Part shown: positions 11,428 through 22,724 of the stretch, piece after piece
Numbering within the stretch: the first letter of the stretch is position 1
How the letters are laid out: each line of letters opens with the position of its first letter
NCBI GenBank assembly: GCA_947247005.1
Contig: OX365956.1
Location: 317,501-381,500, forward strand
Source of the DNA: Spisula solida
Taxonomy: Eukaryota > Mollusca > Bivalvia > Venerida > Mactridae
Length of the DNA stretch: 64,000 nucleotides
Reading direction: 5' to 3'
Made by a program: the position numbers and the translations under genes
The notes under the pieces: generated by a model
The model's input: only the letters and a program-made list of their open reading frames with translations
Database searches by the model: none
What the model was told of the DNA's origin: nothing

Positions 11428-11439
11428 CTGATTCAATTT

Positions 11440-11935
11440 GGTTGGGTTGAGTTGAGTTTTTTAGTTGAGTTAAGTTGATTTTTTACGTGAGTTGAGTTTT
11501 TGAGTTGAGTTTTTGAGTTGAGTTGAGTTTTTGAGTCGAATTGAGTTGAGTTTTTTAGTTGAGTTTTTTAGTTGAGTTGACTTGAGTGGAGTTTATGAGT
11601 TGAGTATTTGAGTTGAGTATTTGAGTTGAGTTGAGTTTTTGAGTCGAGTTGAGTTTTTGCCATTGAGTTGAGTTTTTGCCATTGAGTTGAGTTTTTTAGT
11701 TGAGTTGACTGGAGTGGAGTTATTGAGTTGAGTTTTTGAGTTGAGTTTTTGAGTTGAGTTTTTGAGTCGGGTTGGGTTGAGTTGAGTTTTGAGTCGAATT
11801 GAGTTGAGTTTTGAGTAGAGTTGAGTTGAGGTTTTGAGTAGAGTTGAGTTGAGCTTTTGAGTAAGTTGAGTTGAGTTAGTTGAGTTTTTGAGTTCAGTTG
11901 AGTCAGAGTTAAGTTGATTTGGTCGATTCGATTTG
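11440..11935. repeat. degenerate TTGAG array with T-rich interruptions
   Basis: This is an irregular mix of GAGTTGAGTT and GAGTTTTTGAG blocks with point changes such as TCGAG and GAGTAGAG. It looks like an older decayed flank of the perfect array, ending in GATTCGATTTGGTTG-type sequence. Confidence 0.9.
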
Positions 11936-12898
11936 GTTGATAAGATTTAGTTGATTAGATTTGATTATAGTCCATAGCATTGGCCTACGACTGTTTTTGA
12001 CACCCTTGCAGACTTTCAGGAATTTTGGTACAAATTGGGAAAATGGTATTTTACCTCTAGGGACCATAATTTCGAATTAACTTCTGAATGAACTTCTGAA
12101 TAAACTTCGAATATTAAATTTCAATTTAACTTTTAATATTTTATTTTTATTTTTATCCGTTGACATGATTACAAAAACAATATATTAAAATTACGCAAAT
12201 ACATAAGTTTTTGTTAGCACATGGTCATTTCACGGAAATTAGACCTGGAGTCAAATTGACATTTCGTGGCTCTACCCCTTTATGTTATTTTAAAGTTCCT
12301 TTGAGACCACCCCTCGTTTTTAATCCGCTCATCCGCTCTCCATGTTCACATCGGTTGACGCGTATACATCTCTAATATAAGTGTAATGTGTGTGTGTATC
12401 TGTTGATTTAGCTAACAAAGGGCACAAAAGGATGACCGTTGAAAATCAATGGGTTTGGCAATGACTTGTTTTGATTGCAACTAATTCCATGAATAGAAAG
12501 TTTCTACACAAATTCCTTCTACAAATGTTAAATACAAAACAGAATTTTAAGTTATACATGATTTAATATTCAGTAATTTACGGAAAAAATATAATTGATA
12601 TACTTTTAATCTCTAGTCGAGCACCTGGATAATAGATAGGAGAACATAGCAGTGTGATTTATACTGAATTTGAGTGAGTACTTTTTGCAGGACAGTTGCA
12701 CAAAAATTGGCAATTTCCAATGGGTGATAAAACACATTTTTACAAATTGAATTTTCATTTTTTATACAAATAGTTTTATGAATGTACATACGATATTTCA
12801 ATATAGCATAATAGTGTTGGCAGAAAATAATATCGCAGACTTGAAAAATCAAATTGTTTTCTGACACAGTTTCACTGTGATGACTTCAATTTCAGCTA

Positions 12899-13036
12899 AG
12901 CAATTTACCTTTTAAATTCAAGTAGATACCTTTGATAGTATTTGATAAATTGACTGATAATAAACCTAACCAACGCACAGGCAGACGATCCCGTCACGAC
13001 AATAGTTCGACTTTTTTCTTGAAAAGTCGAGCTAAA
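12899..13036 (+). mobile_element. core-repeat element family II, 3' part of the split copy
   Basis: It continues the copy interrupted at 8185: TTCAAGTAGATACCTTTGAT, then CAGACGATCCCGTCACGAC. It ends in the terminal hairpin (CGACTTTT, TTCTTG loop, AAAAGTCG) followed by AGCTAAAA. Confidence 0.8.
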
Positions 13037-13665
13037 AATAGACCAATTGAATTTGGTGTAAAATATCATGGTTACCTTGACATTGTAACAGGAGGTGTTA
13101 CATATGACTCATACCTGTGTCACAAATCACCCGGATGCCGGATGCAATTATATGACCAAACATTAACACATGGCGTTCAACATTGTAAACAAAAGTCGAA
13201 TATATCATACTAAGTACCAATTATGCAAACTTGTTTAAAAACCCGTCAGATTTTACATTACGAAACAAGTTTAAAATATAGTTTCTATTACCTTCTTCTG
13301 CAATTTGTGCCGTTTTCGATGATAAATTTCCAAGTCCTTTGCTTAGTTTGTCTTGGCAAATGAACTATTCTTCACAATAAGTGACGAATACACACACATT
13401 ATGTAAATTATACACGAGGGTCCATTTCATAAGAAAAGTGCTCCATGGCGTTTCCCATAGCGGAATCAATGTCTTCTATATTTAATTGAAAGGGAGGTAA
13501 TCCATACAAAGCGCTACGTAGCACTTTTTGTTAGATAACGGGCACCTTACTGTCGTGTACCATCTAATACTGTGTTGAGTGAATAAAACCGATGAAAACG
13601 AAATTCAGTATTTTCACGTGCAGACATGACGTAATTCTCTCAACCTTGTATCCATTAAACTGAAA
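13037..13665. other. non-coding stretch, nothing firmly recognised
   Basis: A GAAAGGGAGGTAATCC block near 13489 and the small palindrome GCGCTACGTAGC near 13511 are the only structure I see. No coding region. Confidence 0.4.
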
Positions 13666-13667
13666 TA

Positions 13668-13886
13668 CTGTAAAAGTGAATATTACCGCGCGTAAAGAAG
13701 TTAGCGAATTTTGAATTTCAGGCATTTGGGGTGCGGAAACTTCCGCGCAGCTATTTTTAAATTTCTTGGTAGACTATTTTTTTAGTTCAAATTTTATGCT
13801 CGAGGAAATGTTAGCGATTTTTGAATTCCGTACATTCGCCTAATTTCGCCAATTTTTCCACATCGCTAAGTTAACCACTTTTACAG
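13668..13886. mobile_element. 219-bp MITE with CTGTAAAAGTG ends
   Basis: Inverted ends CTGTAAAAGTG (13668) and CACTTTTACAG (to 13886) are flanked by TA on both sides (13666-13667 and 13887-13888). The interior has GTTAGCGA-type blocks in both halves and GCGGAAACTTCCGC at the centre. No coding capacity. The TA duplication fits a Tc1/mariner-related MITE. Confidence 0.65.
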
Positions 13887-13888
13887 TA

Positions 13889-14379
13889 GTTCAAAATTGA
13901 CCAGTGAGCTAACACTCCATGGTGGGATTATACATACTGTTCTTGTACCGAACAATCCAAAGAGTGATATTGTAGAAAACTTTTGAGCAGGAACTTATTA
14001 ATCCTCGTGTGTTCACGATAGTGCACAGTAAGAATGTTTGGTTTGTTAAAATAACAAATCTGATTGGACGACGTATAGGTACGAGTATCCATTGGTTCCT
14101 GATCAAATGTTTTATACAATACATGTATAGTCCGTTTAATCAAGTCTGTCACTTGTATACAGACATTGCAATATCATAACATTGTATTTTCATTGTTTTA
14201 AACATTTCAATTGGAGAAAAAGGCAGTGAAAACCAATACCTTATTCCCTAAGATACATACTAACACACACAATGTCTATTAAAGACTACCGCATTCACCA
14301 GACTTGACCCCCTAGATTTATATCACAGGAATTTGAAATTCTCTCCATGAAATATCATACCAGTCGATCTAATCATACT
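13889..14379. other. non-coding stretch, nothing recognised
   Basis: Two overlapping minus-strand open frames of about 70 residues (13909-14152) lack any recognisable domain. No repeat structure seen. Confidence 0.4.
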
Positions 14380-14384
14380 AGCTA

Positions 14385-14805
14385 CAGTGTAGCAATACAA
14401 CGTGACCTTTGACTACAGTTACAAGAAGAAATTTGTAAACATTGGAAAATAAACTAGCCAGAACTATTTTATTTCTTCGTCGATTTCTTTGAAATATACG
14501 CCACGCTAAGCGGGGAATTATTTACTGTCCTTGAAATGTAAACTATTTTTCATCGGCTGTGCCGTTTTGTCCATTACCCCGTGAAACCGTAGAACGTGTA
14601 GGTTTCACCGGGTAATTGAAAAATCGGTAAAGCTGCTGAAAAAAATCTTATATTTCATGGAAGGCAAATAATTTCCCCCTTAGCGTGGCGTATATTTCAT
14701 AGAAATCGATGAAGAAATAAAATACTTATGGCTATATTTGCGTTCGAATGTTTACAAATTTCTACTTGGAACTGTAGTCAAAAACCACGTGGTATTGCTA
14801 CACTG
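14385..14805. mobile_element. 421-bp palindromic MITE with 5-bp target duplication
   Basis: The arms (about 14385-14560 and 14630-14805) are inverted copies almost end to end: CAGTGTAGCAATAC at the left and GTATTGCTACACTG at the right, with an inner ATATACGCCACGCTAAG block in both. AGCTA lies directly outside each end (14380-14384 and 14806-14810). A 5-bp duplication is unusual; Transib elements make 5-bp duplications but their ends normally start CAC, whereas CAGTG ends recall hAT elements with 8-bp duplications. The superfamily is open. No coding region. Confidence 0.75.
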
Positions 14806-14810
14806 AGCTA

Positions 14811-16351
14811 TATACATATATATAACACTGAAGGAATGCGACGCACCCCCCCTCTAAAATGGAATCCCGTAGCCAGTGCTTACAAACTAAAAGGTACAAG
14901 CGATCAAGTTTTTTAGAAACGTGTATAGAAAATGCTGATATTTTCGGGAACACTTGAATTTGGAGACTCATTGTTTTCCATATAGGCGTTAACTTAATAA
15001 TAAGAAATAGGCAATGCTACCTTTACTACCCTAGAAACATACAGGTGCATCGGTACCCGCCATAATTATGCTTCTGCAAACGTCATCATCAGCTGGTATG
15101 TCAAAGCAAGCTGTTTAATTATATTTTACTAAATAAAGGAAAAAGTATATTTATGGTGTTGTAATTATTATTTTGTAAAACCAACATGTATTTGAAAATT
15201 CTTTCATCATAAAAAAACAAATATATAAAATAATCTTATACAAGGTATTAAAAGTGTGTTCTCAAAATTTAAATTTAAACTAAATTTTATCTCAGTAACT
15301 TAAGCAGCGTACAATTAAGATTTCTTACTCTAATAACTTCATTTAATACCAGAAAGATTAGTACAACGATAGAGCCCTCAGGAATTTAACCAGGACATTA
15401 TATATTCTTCTGACGACAGAAAAATAAACTATTGAAACTGAAACATTGAGAACGAACTTTTTAAACACCCCGTTCATCCTCAACAAGTGAACATACGTAT
15501 ACTTTATGCATCCATTGCACAAGCACATGTATGTATAATATGAAATCACATTTTAGGAAAAAATAAATAAAAAAAGATTGCGATAGCGTCATCAGTGTCA
15601 TTGACATTGAATATAACATAAACAAAGCATCATGTTGAGTAATCACATTGTTTAAACAACCCAACAGAATTGACTGACATAATTCCAGCCATCATATCTT
15701 GTATCGTTCAATATGACAACAGCTACTCAAGGACTACTTTAATGTTATGGTTTTAGACATAATACTACTTGACAGACGTGACGAGTGCTTACTAGGAAAC
15801 TCGAACTCTGCTATCTGTGAGATATCGTCTGCACCTTCCAACAAAACACATTTAGATAACTTCACAATATTTTATGGTTGCGTAAGTTGAGAGATTAAGT
15901 CACACGTGTAGGCATGTGACTAATCATTGTGCACGATTTGATTATAAACCTGTGTCACATCAGCCTTGTGACAACCGTGCAACTGTCTATAATCAGTTTT
16001 TAAGGCACCTTGTAGTTAACACGATAGCCGTAAGACCATCCAACGAACACCGTTCGAAATACTAGCGCCACGAGATGAACGTTACGTCACGAACCAAATT
16101 GTCGGCATGTCAAATTTTTCTACGTTTTGTTTGCGATTTACCATTATAGTCCAGAGAATTTGACACGACTCTCGAACTTTAAGTAGCATAATTTAACAGC
16201 TGATCTATATCTGATCTTGTCTATATTTATAATCCCGGTTGTATGTTTTTATAAGCGGAAAGTATCACGAAGACGCTCGAGGTGTAATACCAACACAAAT
16301 CTAAAGGACCGATATTGCACGGTTTGCTCGCGGAAATTTATATATACAACA
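14811..16351. other. non-coding stretch, nothing recognised
   Basis: AT-rich sequence with only short unrelated open frames (for example 15358-15549, minus). Just inside it at 14835 a GACGCACCCCCCCTCT run resembles an end of the 5080-6270 element, possibly a fragment. Confidence 0.4.
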
Positions 16352-16359
16352 CAAGAACC

Positions 16360-17322
16360 CACAGGTAACTGTATCATTAATAAACAGTACCTAAAAAAAA
16401 TAAAAAAAATTTTGTTAAATTTAGAATTCTTATACAAGGTGTATTTCCATGAAATGACCAGGTATCAAAACCAAGAATTGGCTTTCGATATCTTCATAAA
16501 GTAATTATATTCGTAAAAACATGACTATAACTACTTTCATGCGAAATCCCATCGAAATTGGTCAAGTAGTTAAACAGTTATGCCATAAATACGTATTACG
16601 GTATCCACCCGATCACTGGGGTGGACTCAATAAAAACAAAAAAACGGAAATATTGAGGAAATCACCACAATATGTCGAATTTACCGTTGTGTAGAAACAT
16701 AATAATGAGGTAAAATTAAAGAACGAAAAAGTTGGAACAGATTTACCTGGTTGACACATGTTCACTTCAGTGAATGTATACGTGTAAGCCGAAAAACGAA
16801 TCGTTTGCATATTTAAATGTCAAAATGACTCCATGTTTGTGCGAACGTTCCGAATGATGCGCGTGATTTCCTTTTTGTAACAACGATTTTCATTGGTTGA
16901 TTTCATTGGGGTTTCCCAGGACTTGGTTACCAGCGTACAAACGATGTATACTACGCCAATGAAAACGACCGTTATAAAATACGTTCGAAATACCCGTCAG
17001 ACACACTAAAAACCACTACAGCCGTTCCTACAGCGTTTATCGCCCTCGAAAAATAAAATCAAAGTTTAAGCAATGAATTATATCGTACGAAGGTAAATTT
17101 AAGCATGTTTTCGAATGCTTTCGATTCACAAAGATGTTTTTGATCACCCACAGCTTTAAATAGATGATTAATGCCGTAAATGCTATAAATTATGAAAAAA
17201 ACAAAATACACCCAGTGACTGTACGATCACTTCTCCGGGAAATATACCTTGTATAAGAATTCTAAATTTAACAAAAACAATTTTTTTTTAGGTACTGTTT
17301 ATTAATGATACAGTTACCTGTG
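16360..17322. mobile_element. 963-bp non-autonomous DNA transposon with 8-bp target duplication
   Basis: The terminal inverted repeats are about 90 bp (16360-16451 and 17235-17322), starting CACAGGTAACTG and ending CAGTTACCTGTG. They share TTAAATTTAGAATTCTTATA. The perfect 8-bp direct repeat CAAGAACC flanks both ends (16352-16359 and 17323-17330). Eight-base duplications occur with hAT, P and Merlin elements; the ends do not decide between them. No transposase. Open frames across the left arm are not real genes. Confidence 0.8.
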
Positions 17323-17330
17323 CAAGAACC

Positions 17331-17645
17331 TTGTAATATATTCATGCATAAAGGTCAGGATCATGTCAAATTCTCTGTGCTATACCAACATTGTATGTGT
17401 GGGTGTGTGCAATTTTGTCTGCGGCCTGGATGTTATTTTAACTTTATTTTCGGGAGTAATAAATCGCGCGAGACCAAACAATCTCGCGGTTTTAACGGAA
17501 TGTGAAATAAACACGTCTTTTTAAATCTGCATACATGTATATCGGTAGCTAAGTGATGTCTTATGATAAACTGTACATCATATATTCCTCTAGAGCCCAA
17601 TGAAGCAGATCTGCTACATTGCACTTTAAATTTAAATGTGTCCTA
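17331..17645. other. non-coding stretch, nothing recognised
   Basis: Contains only a GCGCGAGACC...TCTCGCGGT inverted motif near 17466-17495. Confidence 0.35.
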
Positions 17646-17649
17646 TTCT

Positions 17650-17712
17650 TTTTAATGTAGTTGTGTGTTGGGCATTGTGTCGAGTGGTTGGGGTCTGTGT
17701 TATTTCTGTTTT
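17650..17712 (+). repeat. dispersed module M, 5' part of a split copy
   Basis: GTTGGGCATTGTGTCGAGTG...GGTCTGTGTT matches the first half of other module M copies (35763, 40275). It stops at TTTT (17709-17712), where the 17713-19151 element was inserted; the second half continues at 19156. Confidence 0.6.
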
Positions 17713-19151
17713 GACGTTACGCTCATTGTTGGCGTACATTGGCAATTTATAACATTTTTACACTTCAATATTGCATAAAAATCGTTTTAGAAATACGGTT
17801 GTTTATATTTTGATATCACAAGCAAGATAAAAGAATCGCCATGCTAGTAATGTGATCCGCATGTACGTTTAATTATTAGTATATATTAAATTAAACATAG
17901 AATGACGGAAAACGTCACAAAAACGTCATGTAAGATGTAACACAATTGACCAATGCGCAGTGTTTAGCAGCTCGGCAAATTCATATAAGTATCTTTATCC
18001 GCCCAAAAAGTAGATGCGGCGACGTGATGGCAACTCTTTTTCGCGTTGTTTCATTTATGTGCCGTTCAAAACTTCCAGTAACAAACCGTGAGCGAAAAAC
18101 ATATTCAACTGAAAACGTAAGATTTAATTTCTTTCCGCGACAAGATTTGTTAAAACTTCAGTATTTTATATAACTTAAGTCGACTTTCTATAATCTTTAT
18201 TTTGACAAAAAGTACATGCATCCTACTTTTGAATTGGGTATAATTTGTACGATTATGACTTTGAATTAGGCTTTTAATATAGGTATACTTTTTTCTAGCC
18301 ACGATGTCACACGCATCAAAAAGTACACAAATTAAAATTGTGATGTTGCTATGCCTCAAAATATTTAAAGAAGTATGCATTTATTAAAACGACAGCGACT
18401 ACAACCAAAAAGTACATATAATTGTCTGTATTTTGATATAAATAAGTCTTACATTCAACATAGCTTTAATTTTATTTATGAATTTTGGCAAATCTAGCCA
18501 TAATGTCACACCCTTGAAATTAACGTAACGTCAACGTCTACGTGATCGGTAGAATCGTACCCGTTTTAATAAAAGAGTCGATGTACTGCAGATTTAAATG
18601 AAATTTTGTATGAATGAAGTATGAGCTGTGGGGTTTACGTAATTATGGTGTTTTAGTCTAAAATAGTAAGTTTAGCGGTATTAAAAGCGCAACTTGTCGG
18701 GACGTGGTTTTCGTAGTATTTTCTAAGTTACTTTCTCATTTTTGTACATGTATTTTAATATCTCGGCAAAATGTAAATCATCTACTTGTATGGAACGATA
18801 CGCAGCGTATTATTGGTATATTCTATTGTATGTTTAATTAAAATGTACGACAGTAACGCATTAATTACCCCTCCGCCTCGCCATATGGCCGATCTAAAAA
18901 CTGCCATACATATTGCGTAAAAATGCACTTATCAATCAAGCGGGTTGCTCAAAACCATTTTAATTTTACAACAATATTTTTTAAACCGATCGCGAAATAT
19001 GTGACGAATAAAAATATGGGGTTTACGGCATAATTTAAGAAAAATTGTATTCGAAACACCCAAATAAGTCTTGTAACGTCAATAATCGTTAAAAACGTCA
19101 ACAACGTCGGAATTGGTTACGCTAATGTACGCCAACATCGAGCGTAACGTC
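17713..19151. mobile_element. 1.44 kb inverted-repeat element inserted in module M
   Basis: Inverted ends GACGTTACGCTC (17713) and GAGCGTAACGTC (to 19151) share the inner block GTTGGCGTACATT / AATGTACGCCAAC. TTTT flanks both sides (17709-17712 and 19152-19155), a possible 4-bp duplication. The interior has degenerate direct repeats (CTAGCCACGATGTCACACGC near 18296 and CTAGCCATAATGTCACACCC near 18494) but no credible coding region. Confidence 0.65.
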
Positions 19152-19155
19152 TTTT

Positions 19156-19205
19156 CTGTTCTGAGCTGTTTCTGTTCAGTGCTGCCTTCCCTGTCCGATT
19201 TTAAT
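19156..19205 (+). repeat. dispersed module M, 3' part of the split copy
   Basis: TTCAGTGCTGCCTTCCCTGT followed by CCGATTT is the conserved 3' half of module M. It resumes directly after the 17713-19151 insertion. Confidence 0.6.
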
Positions 19206-19420
19206 ACGCCCGTTGAAAACGGCGCTTATTATCTGAACACCCTTGGTGGGCGGGCGGCGGCGTCCGGTAATTTTGTCTGAGCTATTATTCAAACATTTTT
19301 CATTTGATCGTCTTCAAACTTGGTGACAATGTTTATGGGCATAATATCTAGGCCAAGTTCTCGGATTATATCCCTTGAATTACCAACAAATTGAGAAATA
19401 GGCTAAGTTGGATCATGTTT
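19206..19420. repeat. dispersed repeat with GGCGGGCGGCGGCGTCC head
   Basis: The GC-rich head is followed by TTTGTCTGAGC and a TCTTCAAACTTGGTGACAAT block. I recognise this as a type of sequence widespread in bivalve genomes, with no known coding function. The element at 55587-55829 has a similar CCGCCCGTCCG and TTTGTCCGAAGC plan. Confidence 0.5.
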
Positions 19421-19960
19421 TGTTTATTCACTATGCACGTATTTTGTGACATTTTGGCTCTTGTTTATTATATTCTTTGGAAATTACCGAAATCGCTTCC
19501 TGGATAGGACTTCCTTTTTCCTAAATACCCTTTATACTGCATGTCGTACTTACACAGTAACTGTCCTTGTATCAATATTATTATTATATTCAGCGATTGC
19601 ACCTCAGAAGAATATCATAAAAGTCACCAATTTGCTATGAACCTAAAGTCAAATAAAATCCTGACATTTCGTTATGTTTATAGCCAAGACGATCGGGGAA
19701 TAGCCAAGATGGTCATGTTACAGTCAAGATGGTCGGATGTTAGCCGATATGTTTCAATTTGAGACAAGTTCGGGACTACGGCGACGTTGATGTGAAGAGA
19801 AGTAACTGTTGCATAGAATCTGTTTTAGTTTATCGCAGTTGTCTGTCCTATTGTAATCAGCGTAACCATGCTGCTAGTAACGCCGCGTTCACACATCTGT
19901 CAACACTTATAATATAAGTCAAGCAAGTATATATACCATCACCCCGTGATGAATGACACT

Positions 19961-20296
19961 AGGTGGACAAGTGGTCTATTGGTAAGGGCTACTGACTGCT
20001 GATCTGAAGGTTGTGGGTTCGATCCCTACACCAGACGGTCAAAATAGAAATGCTTTTCAGTGTTTCCCACCTAACATAACTAAACTTACTAACAGTCTTT
20101 CGGACGAGACGTTAAGCGAGGTCCCGTGTATGATGCTTTACATCGGCACGTAAAAGAACCAGGGATGCTTCTGGAACTGGAGCATCTTCTGTATCATGCA
20201 CTATCCCCCAAACACTAAAGTGACTAACCTCTTCTGGGGGCCTCGCCCATATGGATTATCCGGTGGCGAGGATAAATAAAAGCAAATAAATAAAAA
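19961..20296 (+). mobile_element. tRNA-derived SINE with conserved central domain, copy 1
   Basis: The head is tRNA-like, with a box A region (GTGGTCTATTGGT) and a perfect box B (GGTTCGATCCC near 20015). The central part CGGACGAGACGTTAAGCGAG, followed by GTCCCGTGT, resembles the core shared by broadly distributed animal SINEs (MetaSINE type; my assignment). The 3' end is GGCGAGGATAAATAAAAGC and an AAATAA-type tail. A perfect 12-bp duplication ATGAATGACACT flanks the element (19949-19960 and 20297-20308). Such SINEs are moved by a partner LINE through their 3' tail. Confidence 0.9.
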
Positions 20297-20308
20297 ATGA
20301 ATGACACT

Positions 20309-20365
20309 TGCGTGGATGGCTAGGTGCTGTCGACGTTCCTGTGTGGCTTTGGATTGTCTGTATGT
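20309..20365. repeat. short dispersed repeat shared with 39687-39755
   Basis: CTTGCGTGGATGGC followed by GCTTTGGATTGTCTGTATG matches CTTGTGTGGATGGT and GCTTTAGATTGTCTGTGCG near 39690-39745. It begins directly after the SINE's downstream duplication. Confidence 0.5.
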
Positions 20366-21545
20366 TATAGTATTAATAAAGCGCATACATGTTTCAAGGA
20401 TATTGTTATACACTTCGCTCTTTGAAATATTCATGCTACATACCTGTTCAATAAATAGATTGACACGTGAAGTATAAATCTCATTATTTGCACGTTACCA
20501 ACAACATAAAAGTCATAGATTGACCACTGACCAGTGTCATATTCAGAAGTGGTAACTACTGAGCGTGTGTTTGACTCGGAAAGCAGGATCCTTGCAGGTG
20601 CGTCACCACAATGTAAGTTGCAAAACAATATCAGACCCTTATCCAAGAGCGGGGACGAGTTTATAAATAAGCTTATCTTTCTACTCAATCCTTGTTATGT
20701 GTAAATGAATGTTTATTATATATTTATAAAGAAATAAATATTGTTTAAACTAAGAGCGGGGTACGTTACCAGAACAAAGTTTAGTGAATTGACGTAGGTG
20801 TATACATGTCGTATCCATGGAGCTTTAAATGCGACCCATGTGTGTCGAGCTCTTATTTGTTAACTAATGTCGATGATTTTTTTGTAGTAATTTAATCTCA
20901 TTAATTTTATGAGTTACGTTTAAACGTGCGAACTTTCAGTGTTAAATGAATAATAACATAATTTTACCATTATACATGTATAAAATTTGCTTTTATTAAG
21001 TCGTCGTCACATGGTGTATAAATTTAAAACACTTGGATGAAAGGGAATTAAACACCTTGGGCCAGAATTACAACCAATACTTACACTCAGCACGCAACAC
21101 TCAAATAATGAAATTGGTATATAATGAGACCTCAAACTCTATATAGACTGTATATTTGTTACATTTATTGAGTAAGCTATGACTTCCGTCTGACCGAAGC
21201 CTGTCAAATTAATTATTATGTCGCCTCTTTGATAGCCTACAGGTAGAGCTTTATTAGCAATGTCCTTGAACAAGAAGAAATAGATAAATAAATCATTTGT
21301 ACATTATAGCATTATCTGTTTACTGGGTTTGTGTGCTGAAGCAGAAACTGTAGGCATGCGGTATTGATTTTTGTTTTTTTTCTACTAATTTATATAAAGT
21401 CGACTGTGAAACAAGTTTTTTCAACTTATATTAATCACTCTCGACACATCATTCCTGTTGTTAGCCATCACCACGAGGGCATGCGAGAAGAGAAACCAGT
21501 TTCCCTTTTATACTGAGCGTCTAGTAAGGGAATTACTGATACCAT
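20366..21545. other. non-coding stretch, nothing recognised
   Basis: AT-rich; the open frame at 20431-20688 (minus) and others show no domain. Confidence 0.4.
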
Positions 21546-21549
21546 TATT

Positions 21550-21625
21550 ATTTCGTCTTTGGTATGACGCGGCCTGGGATCGAACCCGATACCTCCCACA
21601 CTCGAAGCGAACGCATACAATATGC
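21550..21625 (-). repeat. tRNA-like SINE head fragment
   Basis: On the minus strand the sequence reads GAGTGTGGGAGGTATCGGGT followed by TCGATCCCAGGCC. That is a box B (GGTTCGATCCC) in a TPsiC-like context. There is no intact cloverleaf, so a tRNA gene is not supported. Confidence 0.4.
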
Positions 21626-21656
21626 ATTAAATGCTGCATTTGTTTTGATTTTGCAT

Positions 21657-21832
21657 TGTTTCTCTACGTGTTTGATGTCACATATTACGTCATAAATAAT
21701 TGTTTCTCTACGTGTTTGATGTCACATATTACGTCATAAATAATTGTTTCTCTACGTGTTTGATGTCACATATTACGTCATAAATAATTGTTTCTCTACG
21801 TGTTTGACGTCACATATTACGTCATAAATCAG
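21657..21832. repeat. 44-bp tandem repeat, four copies
   Basis: Four units start at 21657, 21701, 21745 and 21789. The first three are identical; the fourth has GACGTCAC for GATGTCAC and a changed end. Each unit contains CTCTACGTG, GTCACATATTACGTCATAAA and so a near-CRE motif. Confidence 0.95.
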
Positions 21833-22720
21833 TGTTTACTTTCACAATGATTGGCATAATATTTCATGGCCATATGCATGCTGTTTGTTGTCTTATTTCA
21901 ACTAATGCATTGATACGTGTAATCTATGAACTGAAACATGTGGCCTAAAATACGCTTTTAATAATTAAGACTGAATATGTTATAGAAACAATGGCTCGAC
22001 GCCTACTTTAATACACCACACAATAACAACATACGCGTCGTCAGTTACTGTCGATATTAGTTAAATTTAAAAGTTAACGACGGTATTTGTTCACTAAGGC
22101 AAATAATGATTACAATTTTAACTACATCCCCACGGTCCAATATATCTGATGAGGGAATCATATTTCAGGAGTAATGTCCGAACATAACACAATCATGTAT
22201 TATAGAAGGTCATTTCGACGTCATCCATTGATATGCGAAATGACAACCAATATTCTTGCCATTGACAAATAGCTCATTGCTAGTCAAAATTGCCCCTGTC
22301 TGTAGACTCTACTCTCCCATAGAAGGAAGCAAGTACCACTATAGCTGCTTAGATCAAGTTAATAGTGGGGCTGAAGGTGTTCTGCGATCCGGGGACTTAT
22401 CGTTGAAACCCTGCAGTTCTCCAATGTTCAAGAATCGAAGAAGATTTGGGAGTTCTCCGACGAGAGAAAATGCATTTAGTCCGGCTTCTGAAAGAGCACC
22501 CTGAAAAAGGTGGTGCTAGGAAAGATTGGTTCGGATTAAACCATCCTGCCAGAAGTTTGTGCCACTCAGGTGAAGTTCCAGTCAAAGTTCACTCATTGAC
22601 CGGTCATACCATTGCATCTTCTATAAACAGATTCCAATGTTTGGCGTTTGGCATAAAAAGGAAAAGTGACGTCTCTATTATAATACTCCCATGGCGAAAG
22701 ATGCGATCATGAATTTGGTT
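21833..22720. other. non-coding stretch with overlapping unassigned frames
   Basis: Open frames of 60-90 residues overlap on both strands at 22256-22712. None has a recognisable domain, and mutual overlap argues against coding. Confidence 0.35.
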
Positions 22721-22724
22721 CGAT

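Noticed and set aside
22256..22712. Small genes on both strands
   Set aside because: Three frames overlap each other on opposite strands with no recognisable domain.
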